Source of the DNA: Bacteriovoracaceae bacterium UBA6153
GTDB lineage: Bacteria; Bdellovibrionota; Bacteriovoracia; Bacteriovoracales; Bacteriovoracaceae
DNA: 64,000 nucleotides
Assembly: GCA_002428265.1 (NCBI GenBank)
Contig: DIUR01000023.1
Location: 1 to 64,000, forward strand
Reading direction: 5' to 3'
The notes under the pieces were generated by a model. The model was not told the origin of the DNA. It saw nothing but the letters and a program-made list of their open reading frames with translations, and did no database searches. Position 1 is the stretch's first letter. The number at the start of each line of letters is the position of its first letter. Positions 42,510 through 51,598 of the stretch are shown piece by piece. A program made the position numbers and the translations under genes.

Positions 42510-43826
42510 ACATTTAAGCCTTTCCCACTATTATCGACCATCATTATGATGGCCACGAGTACGCTCTCATTAGCAGACGTCATTGATAACGGTCTTAGAA
42601 ACAGACTAGAGTTCTTTGGCGTCACTAAGTATGAGCTTCTTCCCGTAGATAATTCTCCTGAAGCAGTGGCGAAGGTAGAGCTCGGTAGAAGGCTTTTTAT
42701 CGATCCCAATTTATCTGGAAATAAAAATATCAGTTGTATGAATTGTCATCATCCGATGTTGGGAACTAGTGATGGATTACCTCTTTCACAAACTGAAGAT
42801 GGTAAAGGTGTTCTTAGAAGAAATTCTCCGGGGCTCTTTAATATCGGTGATAAATTCAATGTGAATATGTTTTGGGATGCACGTGTAAACTATCATCCTG
42901 GGAATAAAATATTCACCACACCAGAGCCATCTCTTAACGGTGCTAATCCAAAGTCAGTTGAGATTACCAGTGTTATGAAAAGTGCTCTTGCTGCCCAGGC
43001 CATTTTTCCATTGGTAAATGTGGAAGAAATGAAAGGGCGTCCAGGCGATAATGAAATCGCTAATGCTAAAGATAATCTTGAAGCATGGGACTTAATCATC
43101 AAGAGAATCACAACTAAGAGTGACCCTGGTAAATACGTTACACTTTTTAATCGCGCTTATCCTGAAACTGTAAGCGAGAAAAAAATTAATATCGGACACG
43201 CTGGTGAAGCGATGGCCGCTTTTATGGCCGTTCAATTTCAATCAAACACTTCACCTTTTCATAGGTATGTGGCCGGTGACAATTCTGCCATGAGTGCTCA
43301 AGAAAAAAGAGGTCTGTCTGTTTTTATCAATAGAGGAAATTGCATTGCTTGCCATCAGGGAAGTTTACTTGGCAATAACACTTTTTTAACTTCAGTTGGT
43401 GTCCCGGCCTTAGGAGCAAGACCATTTGTTGCCGATCGCGGTCGTGGCGAAATTAATAAAGAGTTTCATAGAGATTATTTTTTCAAGACTCCAAGCTTAA
43501 TTAACGTCGCTCTAACTGCTCCTTATATGCATAACGGGGCCTTCAAAACTCTTCGCGAAGTTATTAATCATTATAACAATGTTGAGAAATCTCTTAATGA
43601 TTTTGATATCACTCCAAGAAAATCAGAGTTCAAAGTGGATGTTGAAGTGCTGAACTCACAGGCGCAAAAAGATGATATCTTTTACTCTATTCAGGCAAAC
43701 TTCTTAAAGAGAGGTTTAGGACTGACACCAGCTGAGCTCGATGATCTCGAAGCTTTTCTAACTGGTGCCTTAACTGATCCCAAATGGAAACCTATGCCGA
43801 AACCTCAAGGCAGAAATCTTAAATAA
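42507..43826 (+). CDS. Exported di-heme cytochrome c peroxidase/MauG-like
   Basis: 439 residues; signal peptide 1-23 ('TLSLA'). Heme sites C77-x2-C80-H81 ('SCMNCHHP') and C279-x2-C282-H283 ('NCIACHQG'), with spacing and 'SPGLFNIG', 'MFWDARV' and 'APYMHNGAFKTLREV' typical of the bacterial CcpA/MauG family. It would reduce hydrogen peroxide or oxidise protein residues. ATG 42507 gives the better signal peptide; 42486 is an alternative. No obvious ribosome-binding site because the hairpin covers it. Confidence 0.9.
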   Translation: MTFKPFPLLSTIIMMATSTLSLADVIDNGLRNRLEFFGVTKYELLPVDNSPEAVAKVELGRRLFIDPNLSGNKNISCMNCHHPMLGTSDGLPLSQTEDGKGVLRRNSPGLFNIGDKFNVNMFWDARVNYHPGNKIFTTPEPSLNGANPKSVEITSVMKSALAAQAIFPLVNVEEMKGRPGDNEIANAKDNLEAWDLIIKRITTKSDPGKYVTLFNRAYPETVSEKKINIGHAGEAMAAFMAVQFQSNTSPFHRYVAGDNSAMSAQEKRGLSVFINRGNCIACHQGSLLGNNTFLTSVGVPALGARPFVADRGRGEINKEFHRDYFFKTPSLINVALTAPYMHNGAFKTLREVINHYNNVEKSLNDFDITPRKSEFKVDVEVLNSQAQKDDIFYSIQANFLKRGLGLTPAELDDLEAFLTGALTDPKWKPMPKPQGRNLK

Positions 43827-43830
43827 TTTT

Positions 43831-45843
43831 CTAATCTAGTTTTGGATTGTTATGCATGATGTATCTTGCTGACTCATACAATCCTTTCGTCAGTGCTTCC
43901 ATTTCTTTATACTTTTCAGGGTATTCATCTTTAACGTTCACGTCGGCCGGGCCATCAGTGTACTTAACCAGTTTTCCTTGCTGATTATAAGGAATGTACT
44001 CGAAATAAAAATCTTTATCGATAAGACTTAGATTAAATGGAGCATACCAGTTGTATGAAAAAGCTGCTCTATACTCATCGAATTTTGGATTAAACAAGTC
44101 TCTTCCCAGGCCTCTGGTCTTGTAGGGAATCCCTGCGAGTCCTGCAAGAGTTGGCATAACATCCATTTCAGAAGCAATTTTTGTCTCTACACCAGGAGCA
44201 ATTCGCTTAGGAGAGTGGATGATGAATGGGACATGGTAACTATTGGCCAGACCTTGTTTCCAAGCTGGAACATGTTTCGCATTATTAGAAGGAAGTGAGT
44301 GGTCTCCAAAAATAACGAAGATCGTATTGTCGTACCAGTCTTCTTTTTTTGCCAACTCAAAAAACTTTCCTAATGCAAAGTCTTGCAGTCTCATTGCATT
44401 GTACTGCTCAAGAGAGTCGAATCCAAAACTTCTAATTTCAGCTTCTGAAACATCACTTGGAGTTTTAACAACAAATCCATCGTTATCAGCAGGAATGGTA
44501 TATGGACGGTGAAAACCAGCAGTCTGGATAAAGGCAAAAAAGGGTTTTTTGTTTTTATCAAAGTTTTGCTGAATATTTTCGTGAGCTTCTTTAAAAAGAT
44601 TTAAATCCGAAATTCCCCACACATCTACACGCGGAGATTTATATGATCCTTCTTCAAAGATATTCAGGTTAGGAATGTTGTAGCTAAAAATCCCGCGGAT
44701 ATTTCCCCAGTTAGCACTTCCGCCTAAAAAGTAAAACTTATCATAATTTTTAAACTCACCCATGATGGCATGTTGGTTAACAACAAAAGGGTTACGCGAT
44801 CCCGTTTTTACCTTAGAAGTATCCGGCAAGCTTGTGACAGCTGCAAAGATAGAGCGAGCTGTAGCAATTGTCGGAGTGTAGAAATTTGAAAAGACCAGAG
44901 ACTCTCTTGCAATCAAATCCAGATTGGGAGAAGGGTTTACTTCTGCTCCGCCAAGCCCGGTTATATACCAGCCCATTGACTCCATAACGATCACAACGAT
45001 ATTGGGCTGTGTCCCGCTCTTAGAGGCATCTCCGGGAAAGGCCCTGACATAATTTAGATTCTTGGGATCAATATTATCTACGCCCAAAAAATTGGCCACC
45101 AGTTCATAAGACTCTTGAGTCTTATCTTTTTCGTACTCAGCGTTTCTAAACGTGTAGGTATCTGTCACATATAAAATAGGATTCAGCGAAAGATTTGCTG
45201 CAAAGACATCAGTTGTTGAAAAGGCTTCAGACCATCTTAGCGGGTACATTTTCACGCTTCCATAAGTACCGAAAGCAAAAATAACAATGAAGAAAACTGC
45301 ACCGACAAAGCGAGTTTTACTTGAAGTAACAAAAGGAGAAGCTAAAAGCTTAGGAGTAATAAATCTTGAAATAATAAAGTACCAAGCGGCACTTAAAAGA
45401 ATGATCACTATTAAAAGTACTGGCCATGGGTAAGACTCACGAACCATTTCAAATGAGATAATAGGATTTTTCAAAAATTGAATAACAGTGGCATTTAGTC
45501 TTGATTTTAAATACCCAAAATAACCAGCATCAACGATGTATAAAAAATTAACTATTGTGAATAGGGCACCATACAACCAGTTCATCAGTCTTACTTTAAA
45601 AGCAGGATTGAGCGGTAAGTTGATAAATAGGATTGCCGGGACAAGCATGAAGAGAGCAAGTCTTAAATCAAATCTGAATCCAAGCCAAAGATTTTCAATA
45701 ATCAAACCGGTCGTCCCAGGAGTCATGTTGTCTTTGAAGAACATCAAAAAACAAATCCTGAAAACAGTGAAGAGGATGATTTGAAAAATCAAAAGTGAAT
45801 AGAGGAATCTAAGTTTTGGGGTACCGAATAGTTTATTTTTCAT
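43831..45843 (-). CDS. LTA-synthase-like membrane phosphotransferase/sulfatase-fold
   Basis: 670 residues. Five N-terminal membrane helices (about 10-190), then an extracytoplasmic alkaline-phosphatase/sulfatase-fold domain. Predicted catalytic Thr is in 'TPTIATARSIFA' (~325-330), metal ligands in 'VVIVMESMGW' and 'VIFGDHSLPS'. In Gram-positives this family makes lipoteichoic acid; in Gram-negatives relatives add phosphoglycerol or phosphoethanolamine to glycans. A lipid-headgroup transferase is likely; the acceptor is unknown. The C-terminal 'LGRDLFNPKFDEYRAAFSYNW' is the usual LtaS tail region. Confidence 0.88.
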   Translation of the reverse strand: MKNKLFGTPKLRFLYSLLIFQIILFTVFRICFLMFFKDNMTPGTTGLIIENLWLGFRFDLRLALFMLVPAILFINLPLNPAFKVRLMNWLYGALFTIVNFLYIVDAGYFGYLKSRLNATVIQFLKNPIISFEMVRESYPWPVLLIVIILLSAAWYFIISRFITPKLLASPFVTSSKTRFVGAVFFIVIFAFGTYGSVKMYPLRWSEAFSTTDVFAANLSLNPILYVTDTYTFRNAEYEKDKTQESYELVANFLGVDNIDPKNLNYVRAFPGDASKSGTQPNIVVIVMESMGWYITGLGGAEVNPSPNLDLIARESLVFSNFYTPTIATARSIFAAVTSLPDTSKVKTGSRNPFVVNQHAIMGEFKNYDKFYFLGGSANWGNIRGIFSYNIPNLNIFEEGSYKSPRVDVWGISDLNLFKEAHENIQQNFDKNKKPFFAFIQTAGFHRPYTIPADNDGFVVKTPSDVSEAEIRSFGFDSLEQYNAMRLQDFALGKFFELAKKEDWYDNTIFVIFGDHSLPSNNAKHVPAWKQGLANSYHVPFIIHSPKRIAPGVETKIASEMDVMPTLAGLAGIPYKTRGLGRDLFNPKFDEYRAAFSYNWYAPFNLSLIDKDFYFEYIPYNQQGKLVKYTDGPADVNVKDEYPEKYKEMEALTKGLYESARYIMHNNPKLD

Positions 45844-45923
45844 ACCTATTTATACGCTTTGGCTTGGAAAAATAAAACAATAAAGATAGAGTTAAATATA
45901 TTTTTTCTAGACCCGAGGATAAA

Positions 45924-46907
45924 ATGAAACACAGCCTCATCTTTACCAGCAAGCTCGAAGATTTTTCAAAAATATTTCTGGCCACTTTGGCGGTATTTTT
46001 CTTTATGATGCTAACCGATGTTATGACATCAACGGCCTTTATTTTGGTAACAATTTATTTTCTTGATGGCGGGCATGTTTATTCGACATTACTGGAAGTT
46101 TTGGGAGATCCGGAAGAGGTAAGAAAGAAATATGTTTGGATTGTGCTTTTTGCTTCTTTCTTTTTGAATTTTTTTGTTCATTTCTTTTTTACGGATTATT
46201 TTTTCTACTACATTTTTTATTTCACTATTTATCACAATATGAGACAAGGCCTTGGTGTTACTTTTCTCTATCGTTTAGGAGAAAAGAGAGCGATCTCATT
46301 GGTAAAGTGGGGTTATTACTTTTTGACCATGGTGCCTTTTATTCTCTTTCATATGAAACCACCAATGGCAGAAGGCAAACTCGGCGAAGCGATTTTGATG
46401 CCATTTAATCTTTATGAAGTCTTTAGCGCTCAATCATTAGAGACGGCCTATAGAATGGGAATTTTCATTTATGTTATTGGGGCAGTGGCCATTGCCGGAG
46501 TCTTAATCTATCAAAAAAACATCAGAGGGTTTCTCTCAATGCTGTTTTTCACCATGGTCTATGCTTACGCTTTTCTCATTTCAGATAATGAAATGAAGAG
46601 TTATGCTTTGCTCATATTTTCTCACGCGATCCCTTATTATTTTTTAATGGAAAAAAGATTGGGGATTACGCACAAGTTAAACTTCATGCAAAAGTATGCA
46701 TGGCTTTTTCTCTTGGCCATTTTCACTGTCGGTGGAGTCCTTGATTATTATCAGAGTGATATTGTCTCCTTATTTGAACCGTTAGATAGTCTTGCTATGG
46801 CCCTTTTGACAACTCCACTGATCTCTCATTTTATCTATGATGCTATTATCTGGAAGAGAGGCAACGATAGGTTTAATACCTTTGTCAGTTACAATAATAA
46901 AATATAG
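45924..46907 (+). CDS. Eight-helix membrane protein, unknown function
   Basis: 327 residues with about eight to nine hydrophobic segments and Phe-rich helices. Conserved-looking polar sites within membrane regions: 'LDGGHVYSTLLEV' (~41-53) and 'TIYHNMRQGLGV' (~97-108), with His residues that could bind metal or a lipid substrate. No family assigned; a membrane oxidoreductase or desaturase-like enzyme is possible only by the His pattern. Divergent from the LTA-synthase-like gene, 80 bases away, suggesting a common control region. Confidence 0.7.
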   Translation: MKHSLIFTSKLEDFSKIFLATLAVFFFMMLTDVMTSTAFILVTIYFLDGGHVYSTLLEVLGDPEEVRKKYVWIVLFASFFLNFFVHFFFTDYFFYYIFYFTIYHNMRQGLGVTFLYRLGEKRAISLVKWGYYFLTMVPFILFHMKPPMAEGKLGEAILMPFNLYEVFSAQSLETAYRMGIFIYVIGAVAIAGVLIYQKNIRGFLSMLFFTMVYAYAFLISDNEMKSYALLIFSHAIPYYFLMEKRLGITHKLNFMQKYAWLFLLAIFTVGGVLDYYQSDIVSLFEPLDSLAMALLTTPLISHFIYDAIIWKRGNDRFNTFVSYNNKI

Positions 46908-47015
46908 TTGATAGCTCTTGTCGGCTTAGCAGGGCAAATATGTTTATGCATTGAAAACATTCTCAGCAGGTGAGAAAATTTCAGGGTTGTTATCTACCAA
47001 TACCTGGGACATTTT

Positions 47016-47822
47016 ATGCTCTTAAAATCTTCATTGAAATCTGCTTTTCTTTTCTCGCTCTTAAGCACCTCATCTTTTGCCAGTATGACCCAGCCATGGA
47101 AGCTCCATGAGAAAATTAAATGTGAAAGTGAGTTTTTAAAAACGGCAGAATCAGAAAAAATTAGCAAAGACTCTTACAGAGAATATCCTGGCACTTTTAA
47201 TACAACTGTCTATCGAAATTTTTCTCATACAATCGGTGAATGGGCAGAAGTTCACATGGTTGAGAAATCCTCACCAATTATTTATTCAATTAAAGATAAT
47301 ACGATTGTGAAAAAGGCATTTGATGATAAATGCAAAATTGTAAGCACATTACAAGACTGGCCTTGGGAAATGGAAAAAGTATTAACAACAAAAACTAATG
47401 AAGATTGGGGCAATGCTGAATTGGGCCTGCAAATCGCTAGTGGAAAACCAGGAATGATTTACTACTGGTCACCAAAATTCGTCTACTCTGTGTACGATAT
47501 GCCAAGAGTTGAAAAACTTGCTAAAAAACTAGGTTATGAGTTCATTGCCGTCGTTGACCCAAGAGCCTCTAAGAAAGAAGTGGAAGGAGCAATGAGTGTG
47601 CTCAAAAAAAGCTTAAAAAATAAAGCGGATAGAAAGCTGGCAAGTGCTCAGACATTTGCCCGAAATGTCTCAACTGATCTTTATATGAGAGCAGGCTTTA
47701 ATCACTTCCCTGTGACTTATATTTATAACAATAAAAAAATACACTCCAGATGGATTACCGGAATCATGACGGACGAGGGGATTCATTCAATGGCCGAAAC
47801 TTTTTCTGGAGAGTTAAAATGA
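47016..47822 (+). CDS. Exported protein with degenerate thioredoxin-like domain
   Basis: 268 residues, signal peptide about 1-22 ('TSSFA'). Residues 1-140 unknown; ~145-268 look thioredoxin-like: 'GMIYYWSPKFVYSVYD' takes the place of the redox strand-loop but lacks CxxC, 'FIAVVDPRASKKEVEGAM', and 'HFPVTYIYNNKKIHSRWITG' gives the cis-Pro strand. It probably binds protein or cofactor without redox chemistry. Overlaps the following gene (ATGA). Confidence 0.6.
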   Translation: MLLKSSLKSAFLFSLLSTSSFASMTQPWKLHEKIKCESEFLKTAESEKISKDSYREYPGTFNTTVYRNFSHTIGEWAEVHMVEKSSPIIYSIKDNTIVKKAFDDKCKIVSTLQDWPWEMEKVLTTKTNEDWGNAELGLQIASGKPGMIYYWSPKFVYSVYDMPRVEKLAKKLGYEFIAVVDPRASKKEVEGAMSVLKKSLKNKADRKLASAQTFARNVSTDLYMRAGFNHFPVTYIYNNKKIHSRWITGIMTDEGIHSMAETFSGELK

Positions 47823-48991
47823 AAAATATAACGATTCTCTTAGCTGCCTCATTATTTTCTGGAAGTTTATATTCTGCCACTTGTGTTCCCGCTCATGATT
47901 ATTATCCTTTTGAAGGAAAGTGGGTAACGACTAATGATAATGGTGATATTGATTTGGGAATGTATGCACGTATCAGTCCTGATGGAAAATATGTGCTCAG
48001 GTCTTTTTCAGGTAAAGGGCTTAGTAATGTAACACTGATGGAACTTCAAAAAGGTGAGAAAAATAAAGTTGTCCCTTTTGAAACACCACTAAAAAATGAA
48101 GCCTTCCCTGTTCAAGGGTCATGGAGATATTTAGTAGATATTAACGGAGACCACTATAAAGTCTCTGACATTATCTCTAAGCAAAAAAAGGCCTCAAAAC
48201 AATTTAAAGGTGGGATCACTGGCTTTTATACTGTTGCCGCTGAAATGAATGGCAGCACAACTGCCAATCATAAAATCAGATCCCTTTCATGGCCTACTGA
48301 CAGTGCCCAGACGAATCAGGGAGTAGGCGTCTTATCAAACAGAGTTATTGCTGCAAGTGTAAGCTCAAAAGGTGAAGTTTCACTTAATGATAAAGGATCA
48401 ATAAATTACATGTGTAGTAATTTGAGATCAACAGATGGTCAGATTATGAGTCTTCCAATGATTTCAATGGATGCTTCAGAATTTGCCTCAATGCCACAAA
48501 ACCCTCGTGGTTCAGAGCCTTCCATGAGAGTTTTTAAATTTGGAGCAGATAATAAGTCGTGTGAAAAAGTCACAGATCTAAAAGTAGCTGTATCAAAAGT
48601 CACATTCTCAACACCTGAGCAAGGCATGCTTTTATTTTATGCTTCAGGCTCAATGGGAAATACCGGAAACGGAGTGTATTTCTTTGATCGAAAAGTGAAT
48701 AAACTTTTTACTCTTGATGATGAAGCCAAACGTGTTCACGCTGATAGCTTCCCGGGATTTACATCTGATGGAAGAATCGTTTACGGGGCCAAATGGCAGG
48801 ATTGTGATGAAAATAATAAATGTACTGATAAAGCTGGATATGTTGTTTCTGATCCATACCAGTCAAATGATATTGCTCAATTTAAAAAGTTAAATCCAGA
48901 ACTGGCGAAGAACTTTAAAGAGTGTGTGACTGATGAAGATATTAAAGCAAGTAGCGATACCCAGAAAGAAGTCTGGAGCTACAAGCTTTAA
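47819..48991 (+). CDS. Exported protein, possible beta-propeller
   Basis: 390 residues from ATG 47819, which overlaps the previous TGA; the longer frame from 47750 has no signal. Signal peptide 1-19 ('GSLYSA'). Repeated strand patterns ('ARISPDGKYVLRSF', 'SFPGFTSDGRIVYGAKW', 'MLLFYASGSMGNTG') resemble TolB/WD40-like propeller blades. Six cysteines. Translationally coupled to the thioredoxin-like protein, so the two likely work together in the periplasm. Function unknown. Confidence 0.65.
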   Translation: MKNITILLAASLFSGSLYSATCVPAHDYYPFEGKWVTTNDNGDIDLGMYARISPDGKYVLRSFSGKGLSNVTLMELQKGEKNKVVPFETPLKNEAFPVQGSWRYLVDINGDHYKVSDIISKQKKASKQFKGGITGFYTVAAEMNGSTTANHKIRSLSWPTDSAQTNQGVGVLSNRVIAASVSSKGEVSLNDKGSINYMCSNLRSTDGQIMSLPMISMDASEFASMPQNPRGSEPSMRVFKFGADNKSCEKVTDLKVAVSKVTFSTPEQGMLLFYASGSMGNTGNGVYFFDRKVNKLFTLDDEAKRVHADSFPGFTSDGRIVYGAKWQDCDENNKCTDKAGYVVSDPYQSNDIAQFKKLNPELAKNFKECVTDEDIKASSDTQKEVWSYKL

Positions 48992-49005
48992 TATATTAAA
49001 AGAAA

Positions 49006-49404
49006 TTATTTAACGCTTGAACAAACTAGAGCTAATTTTTCGTAGCGGCCATCAATTGTAAGTGTTGCAGATCTTCCTGTGACACTTCCAACTTTTACCG
49101 GACGAGTTCCCATTGCTAATTCTACGTTGGCCCCTTTATCTGATCCTTTGTACTTTAACGGCGTACCTGCAGACATTGGTGGTGGAAGAATTTTTTTAGT
49201 CTGAACTTTTACGATATCTTCTTGAACTGAAAGCTTAAGAACCAATTGAGTCTGGCCATCCTGAGCTTCTTGAATTGTGACTTTTGCATCACTTTCTTTA
49301 ACAGCAGAAATACAGTTAGATGTTGTTTTAAAAACTAGAATTGATCTAGCTTGTGCACCAGTCGATAAAACCATAACAGTAGCAGCAAGTAATAAAGTTT
49401 TCAT
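49006..49404 (-). CDS. Small exported protein, unknown
   Basis: 132 residues, signal peptide 1-19 ('TGAQA'). Mature part is beta-rich with two cysteines ('SNCISA' and 'LVCSSV') near its ends that may pair. No family recognised. GGAGG lies before the ATG on the minus strand. Convergent with the preceding gene without a visible terminator. Confidence 0.7.
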   Translation of the reverse strand: MKTLLLAATVMVLSTGAQARSILVFKTTSNCISAVKESDAKVTIQEAQDGQTQLVLKLSVQEDIVKVQTKKILPPPMSAGTPLKYKGSDKGANVELAMGTRPVKVGSVTGRSATLTIDGRYEKLALVCSSVK

Positions 49405-49465
49405 CTTGATATCCTCCGAATTTAAATTTCTTCGTGAACATAGCAGATATTTAAACTATTTTTTG

Positions 49466-49514
49466 TTGGCATGTATTTTTTTCATTGGGATTAATGTTGG
49501 GTTGCCATTATAAT
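49466..49514 (+). promoter_or_regulatory. Promoter with upstream TTGGCATGT element
   Basis: TTGGGA (49485-49490), 18-base spacer, TATAAT (49509-49514, consensus). Directly upstream lies TTGGCATGTATTTTTTTCAT (49466-49485), shared at 18 of 20 positions with 53252-53271. Suggests a common regulator site next to the -35. Confidence 0.5.
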
Positions 49515-49545
49515 AATTCAGTCACCTTACTAACTGGAGCTACAC

Positions 49546-50541
49546 TTGAAAAAAATTTCCTTAATCGTCTTGTTTTTATCTGTCTTTATCTCAACGGACT
49601 CCTTTGCTAAAAACTGTGTTGAGATTCGCTTAGGTATGGATATCGGGTCTGGATCAACTAAAATAATGACGGCCAAAGTAGATTTTTGTCAGAATAAAAT
49701 TTTAGAAGTTCTGCAAAATGAAAGTGTACCAGTGGCGTATAACGAAGACCTGGAAAAAAGCAAAGACGGACAATTGAGCCAGGAAATCATTGATAAAGGA
49801 TATTCAGCGATTTCAGCAATGGTCACAAAAGGAAGAACTTTTAAGCCTAAAAAATCATATGCTGTAGCAACATCAGTCTTTAGAAAAGCGAGCAACGGTC
49901 ACGATGTCATTAAAGGTTTTGCCCGCAAAATGAAAATGCCGATGGAAGTAATCTCTCAAGAAGAAGAGGCGAGACTTGGCTATCTTTCAGTAAAAGCAAC
50001 AATGCCTGAGCTCTCGGATAAAAATATTGTGGTTTGGGATATTGGAGGAGGTTCAATGCAGATGTTCAGCATTGATAAAGACAAAAGACCTCAAAGATAC
50101 CTTGGGGATCTGGCCTCAGTAACTTTTAAAAATATGGTTATTGAAGTTATCCAGGAAAAAGATATGCAAAAGGTTACAACACCTAATCCCATTGGTGATA
50201 AGCGTGAGCAAGTGGTGGCATTAGCAAGGTCTTATTCAAGACTGCATGTTCCTGTCGCTCTTAAAGAAGCGATAAAGGATCATGTGATGGTGGGAGTAGG
50301 TGGAGTTCATAGTCACTCCATTAGGAATCAGTTAGGGACTAAAGAGGCACAATACTCTCTGGCCGAGCTTGAAGTCGCAGGTAAGTCTCAGGTCAAAAAA
50401 AGTGATAAGGATTTAGAAGGTGACTACCGTTCAACTGATGTGACTAATTTATTATTGGTTCAAGGCTTTATGGAAGGACTTGGCATCAAAGAAGTAAAGG
50501 TTGCAAACGCTTCACTTCTTCAAGGCGTAATGTTTAGATAA
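49546..50541 (+). CDS. Exported Ppx/GppA-family phosphatase homologue
   Basis: 331 residues. An N-terminal Sec signal (1-22, 'TDSFA') is followed by the actin-like ATPase-fold of exopolyphosphatase/pppGpp phosphatase: 'LGMDIGSGSTKIM' (phosphate 1), 'SQEEEARLGYLS', 'VVWDIGGGSMQMFSI' (phosphate 2). It is about the size of the minimal two-domain form. Ordinary Ppx/GppA are cytoplasmic; the signal peptide places this one outside, where ATP and pppGpp are scarce but polyphosphate could occur. Start is TTG 49546 with GGAG upstream and a promoter about 32 bases before it. Confidence 0.85.
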   Translation: MKKISLIVLFLSVFISTDSFAKNCVEIRLGMDIGSGSTKIMTAKVDFCQNKILEVLQNESVPVAYNEDLEKSKDGQLSQEIIDKGYSAISAMVTKGRTFKPKKSYAVATSVFRKASNGHDVIKGFARKMKMPMEVISQEEEARLGYLSVKATMPELSDKNIVVWDIGGGSMQMFSIDKDKRPQRYLGDLASVTFKNMVIEVIQEKDMQKVTTPNPIGDKREQVVALARSYSRLHVPVALKEAIKDHVMVGVGGVHSHSIRNQLGTKEAQYSLAELEVAGKSQVKKSDKDLEGDYRSTDVTNLLLVQGFMEGLGIKEVKVANASLLQGVMFR

Positions 50542-50542
50542 T

Positions 50543-51472
50543 TTATTTCTCGAAAGAAAAAATTAAACGCTGAACCTCACCGGCAACCTTACTCACAGAA
50601 GGGACCATTAAATGGTGAGGTTCAGATCCTTTATACCAGACTAGTTGCACTTCTTCGTAATCTCTATTCATAACTTGCTTTGTAACATCCGTATCAACAG
50701 TCCAATCACCTTCAGATAAGAAAACTTGAACGGGAATTTTTATCTGAGTATTATTATTCATCTCAAAAACTTTTTGTCCCAATTCTTTAACTTGAAGACC
50801 AGAGTCCACTGGAATGTTTTGATGATAATTCTCGCGGTCTATCGTCATAACTTTCAAGTCTCTAAATTTGGTTAGAAGATATGCAGTATCGACAGAAATT
50901 CCATTTACAAAAAATCCAAGAATGCGATCAAAAAGTCCGCCAAAGCGTTGAATGAAAAATGGGGAGACTAAGTGCAAGCTTTTAAGACTTGCTGGAATTG
51001 TATTTGTTAAAGCGTAGTGATGAAAGAGAAGTCCGCCAGTAGAAAATCCAATTCCTCTGACTTCATTAAAGCAGCTTGTTGCAAGTTCAAGTTGAGTTTT
51101 AAATTCTTCCACCCATCTTGTGTTCTTATACTGATTGGCAATTTCATAAGTAGAGCCGTGCCCAGGAATCAGAAATCCTACGACTGACCAGCCTTTTTTT
51201 ATAAAAGGTTGTGCTAAAAACAACATTTCACTAGGGCTTCCCATGTAACCGTGGGCGATGAAGAGTGCCTTATTAACTTTAGGATTGCCTTCAATCCATA
51301 ATGCTTTCTTCTTATCGGTCATAATTTGTTTTGAATCTATTTTAGAATACTCTTCATAAAGAGCAGTATTGCGCTTTAAGAACTCACTTCTATTTTGTGC
51401 GCAATCAGCGCTGGCAAGAGAAGTATTTTGAAGAGATGCAGCAAATAAAAAGGCCAAGAGTAGTGTTTTCAT
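50543..51472 (-). CDS. Exported alpha/beta-hydrolase (lysophospholipase-like)
   Basis: 309 residues from ATG 51472, giving signal peptide 'LLLAFLFAASLQNTSLASA'; longer frames start at 51571 without a signal. Catalytic serine is in 'GIGFSTGG' (G-x-S-x-G type); oxyanion 'IAHGYMGSPSE' and the C-terminal 'EPHHLM' His complete the triad, with an Asp in 'LSEGDWTVDTD'. Fits monoacylglycerol lipase/lysophospholipase-type hydrolases. No strong ribosome-binding site. Single gene. Confidence 0.8.
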   Translation of the reverse strand: MKTLLLAFLFAASLQNTSLASADCAQNRSEFLKRNTALYEEYSKIDSKQIMTDKKKALWIEGNPKVNKALFIAHGYMGSPSEMLFLAQPFIKKGWSVVGFLIPGHGSTYEIANQYKNTRWVEEFKTQLELATSCFNEVRGIGFSTGGLLFHHYALTNTIPASLKSLHLVSPFFIQRFGGLFDRILGFFVNGISVDTAYLLTKFRDLKVMTIDRENYHQNIPVDSGLQVKELGQKVFEMNNNTQIKIPVQVFLSEGDWTVDTDVTKQVMNRDYEEVQLVWYKGSEPHHLMVPSVSKVAGEVQRLIFSFEK

Positions 51473-51598
51473 CAGCAAATTATATACAGAGATTACTACC
51501 TCTGGCATCAAATTTAACAAAATTTTAATATGACGAAATGAGTTTAAGCAAGATATCGTGAATGTGGGCACTAAACCACAATAACCATGAGTTAGAAC

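Noticed and set aside
40055..51577. TGGGCACTAAA shared by two intergenic regions (near 40055 and 51567)
   Set aside because: An 11-base match between AT-rich gaps is expected by chance; no context agreement.
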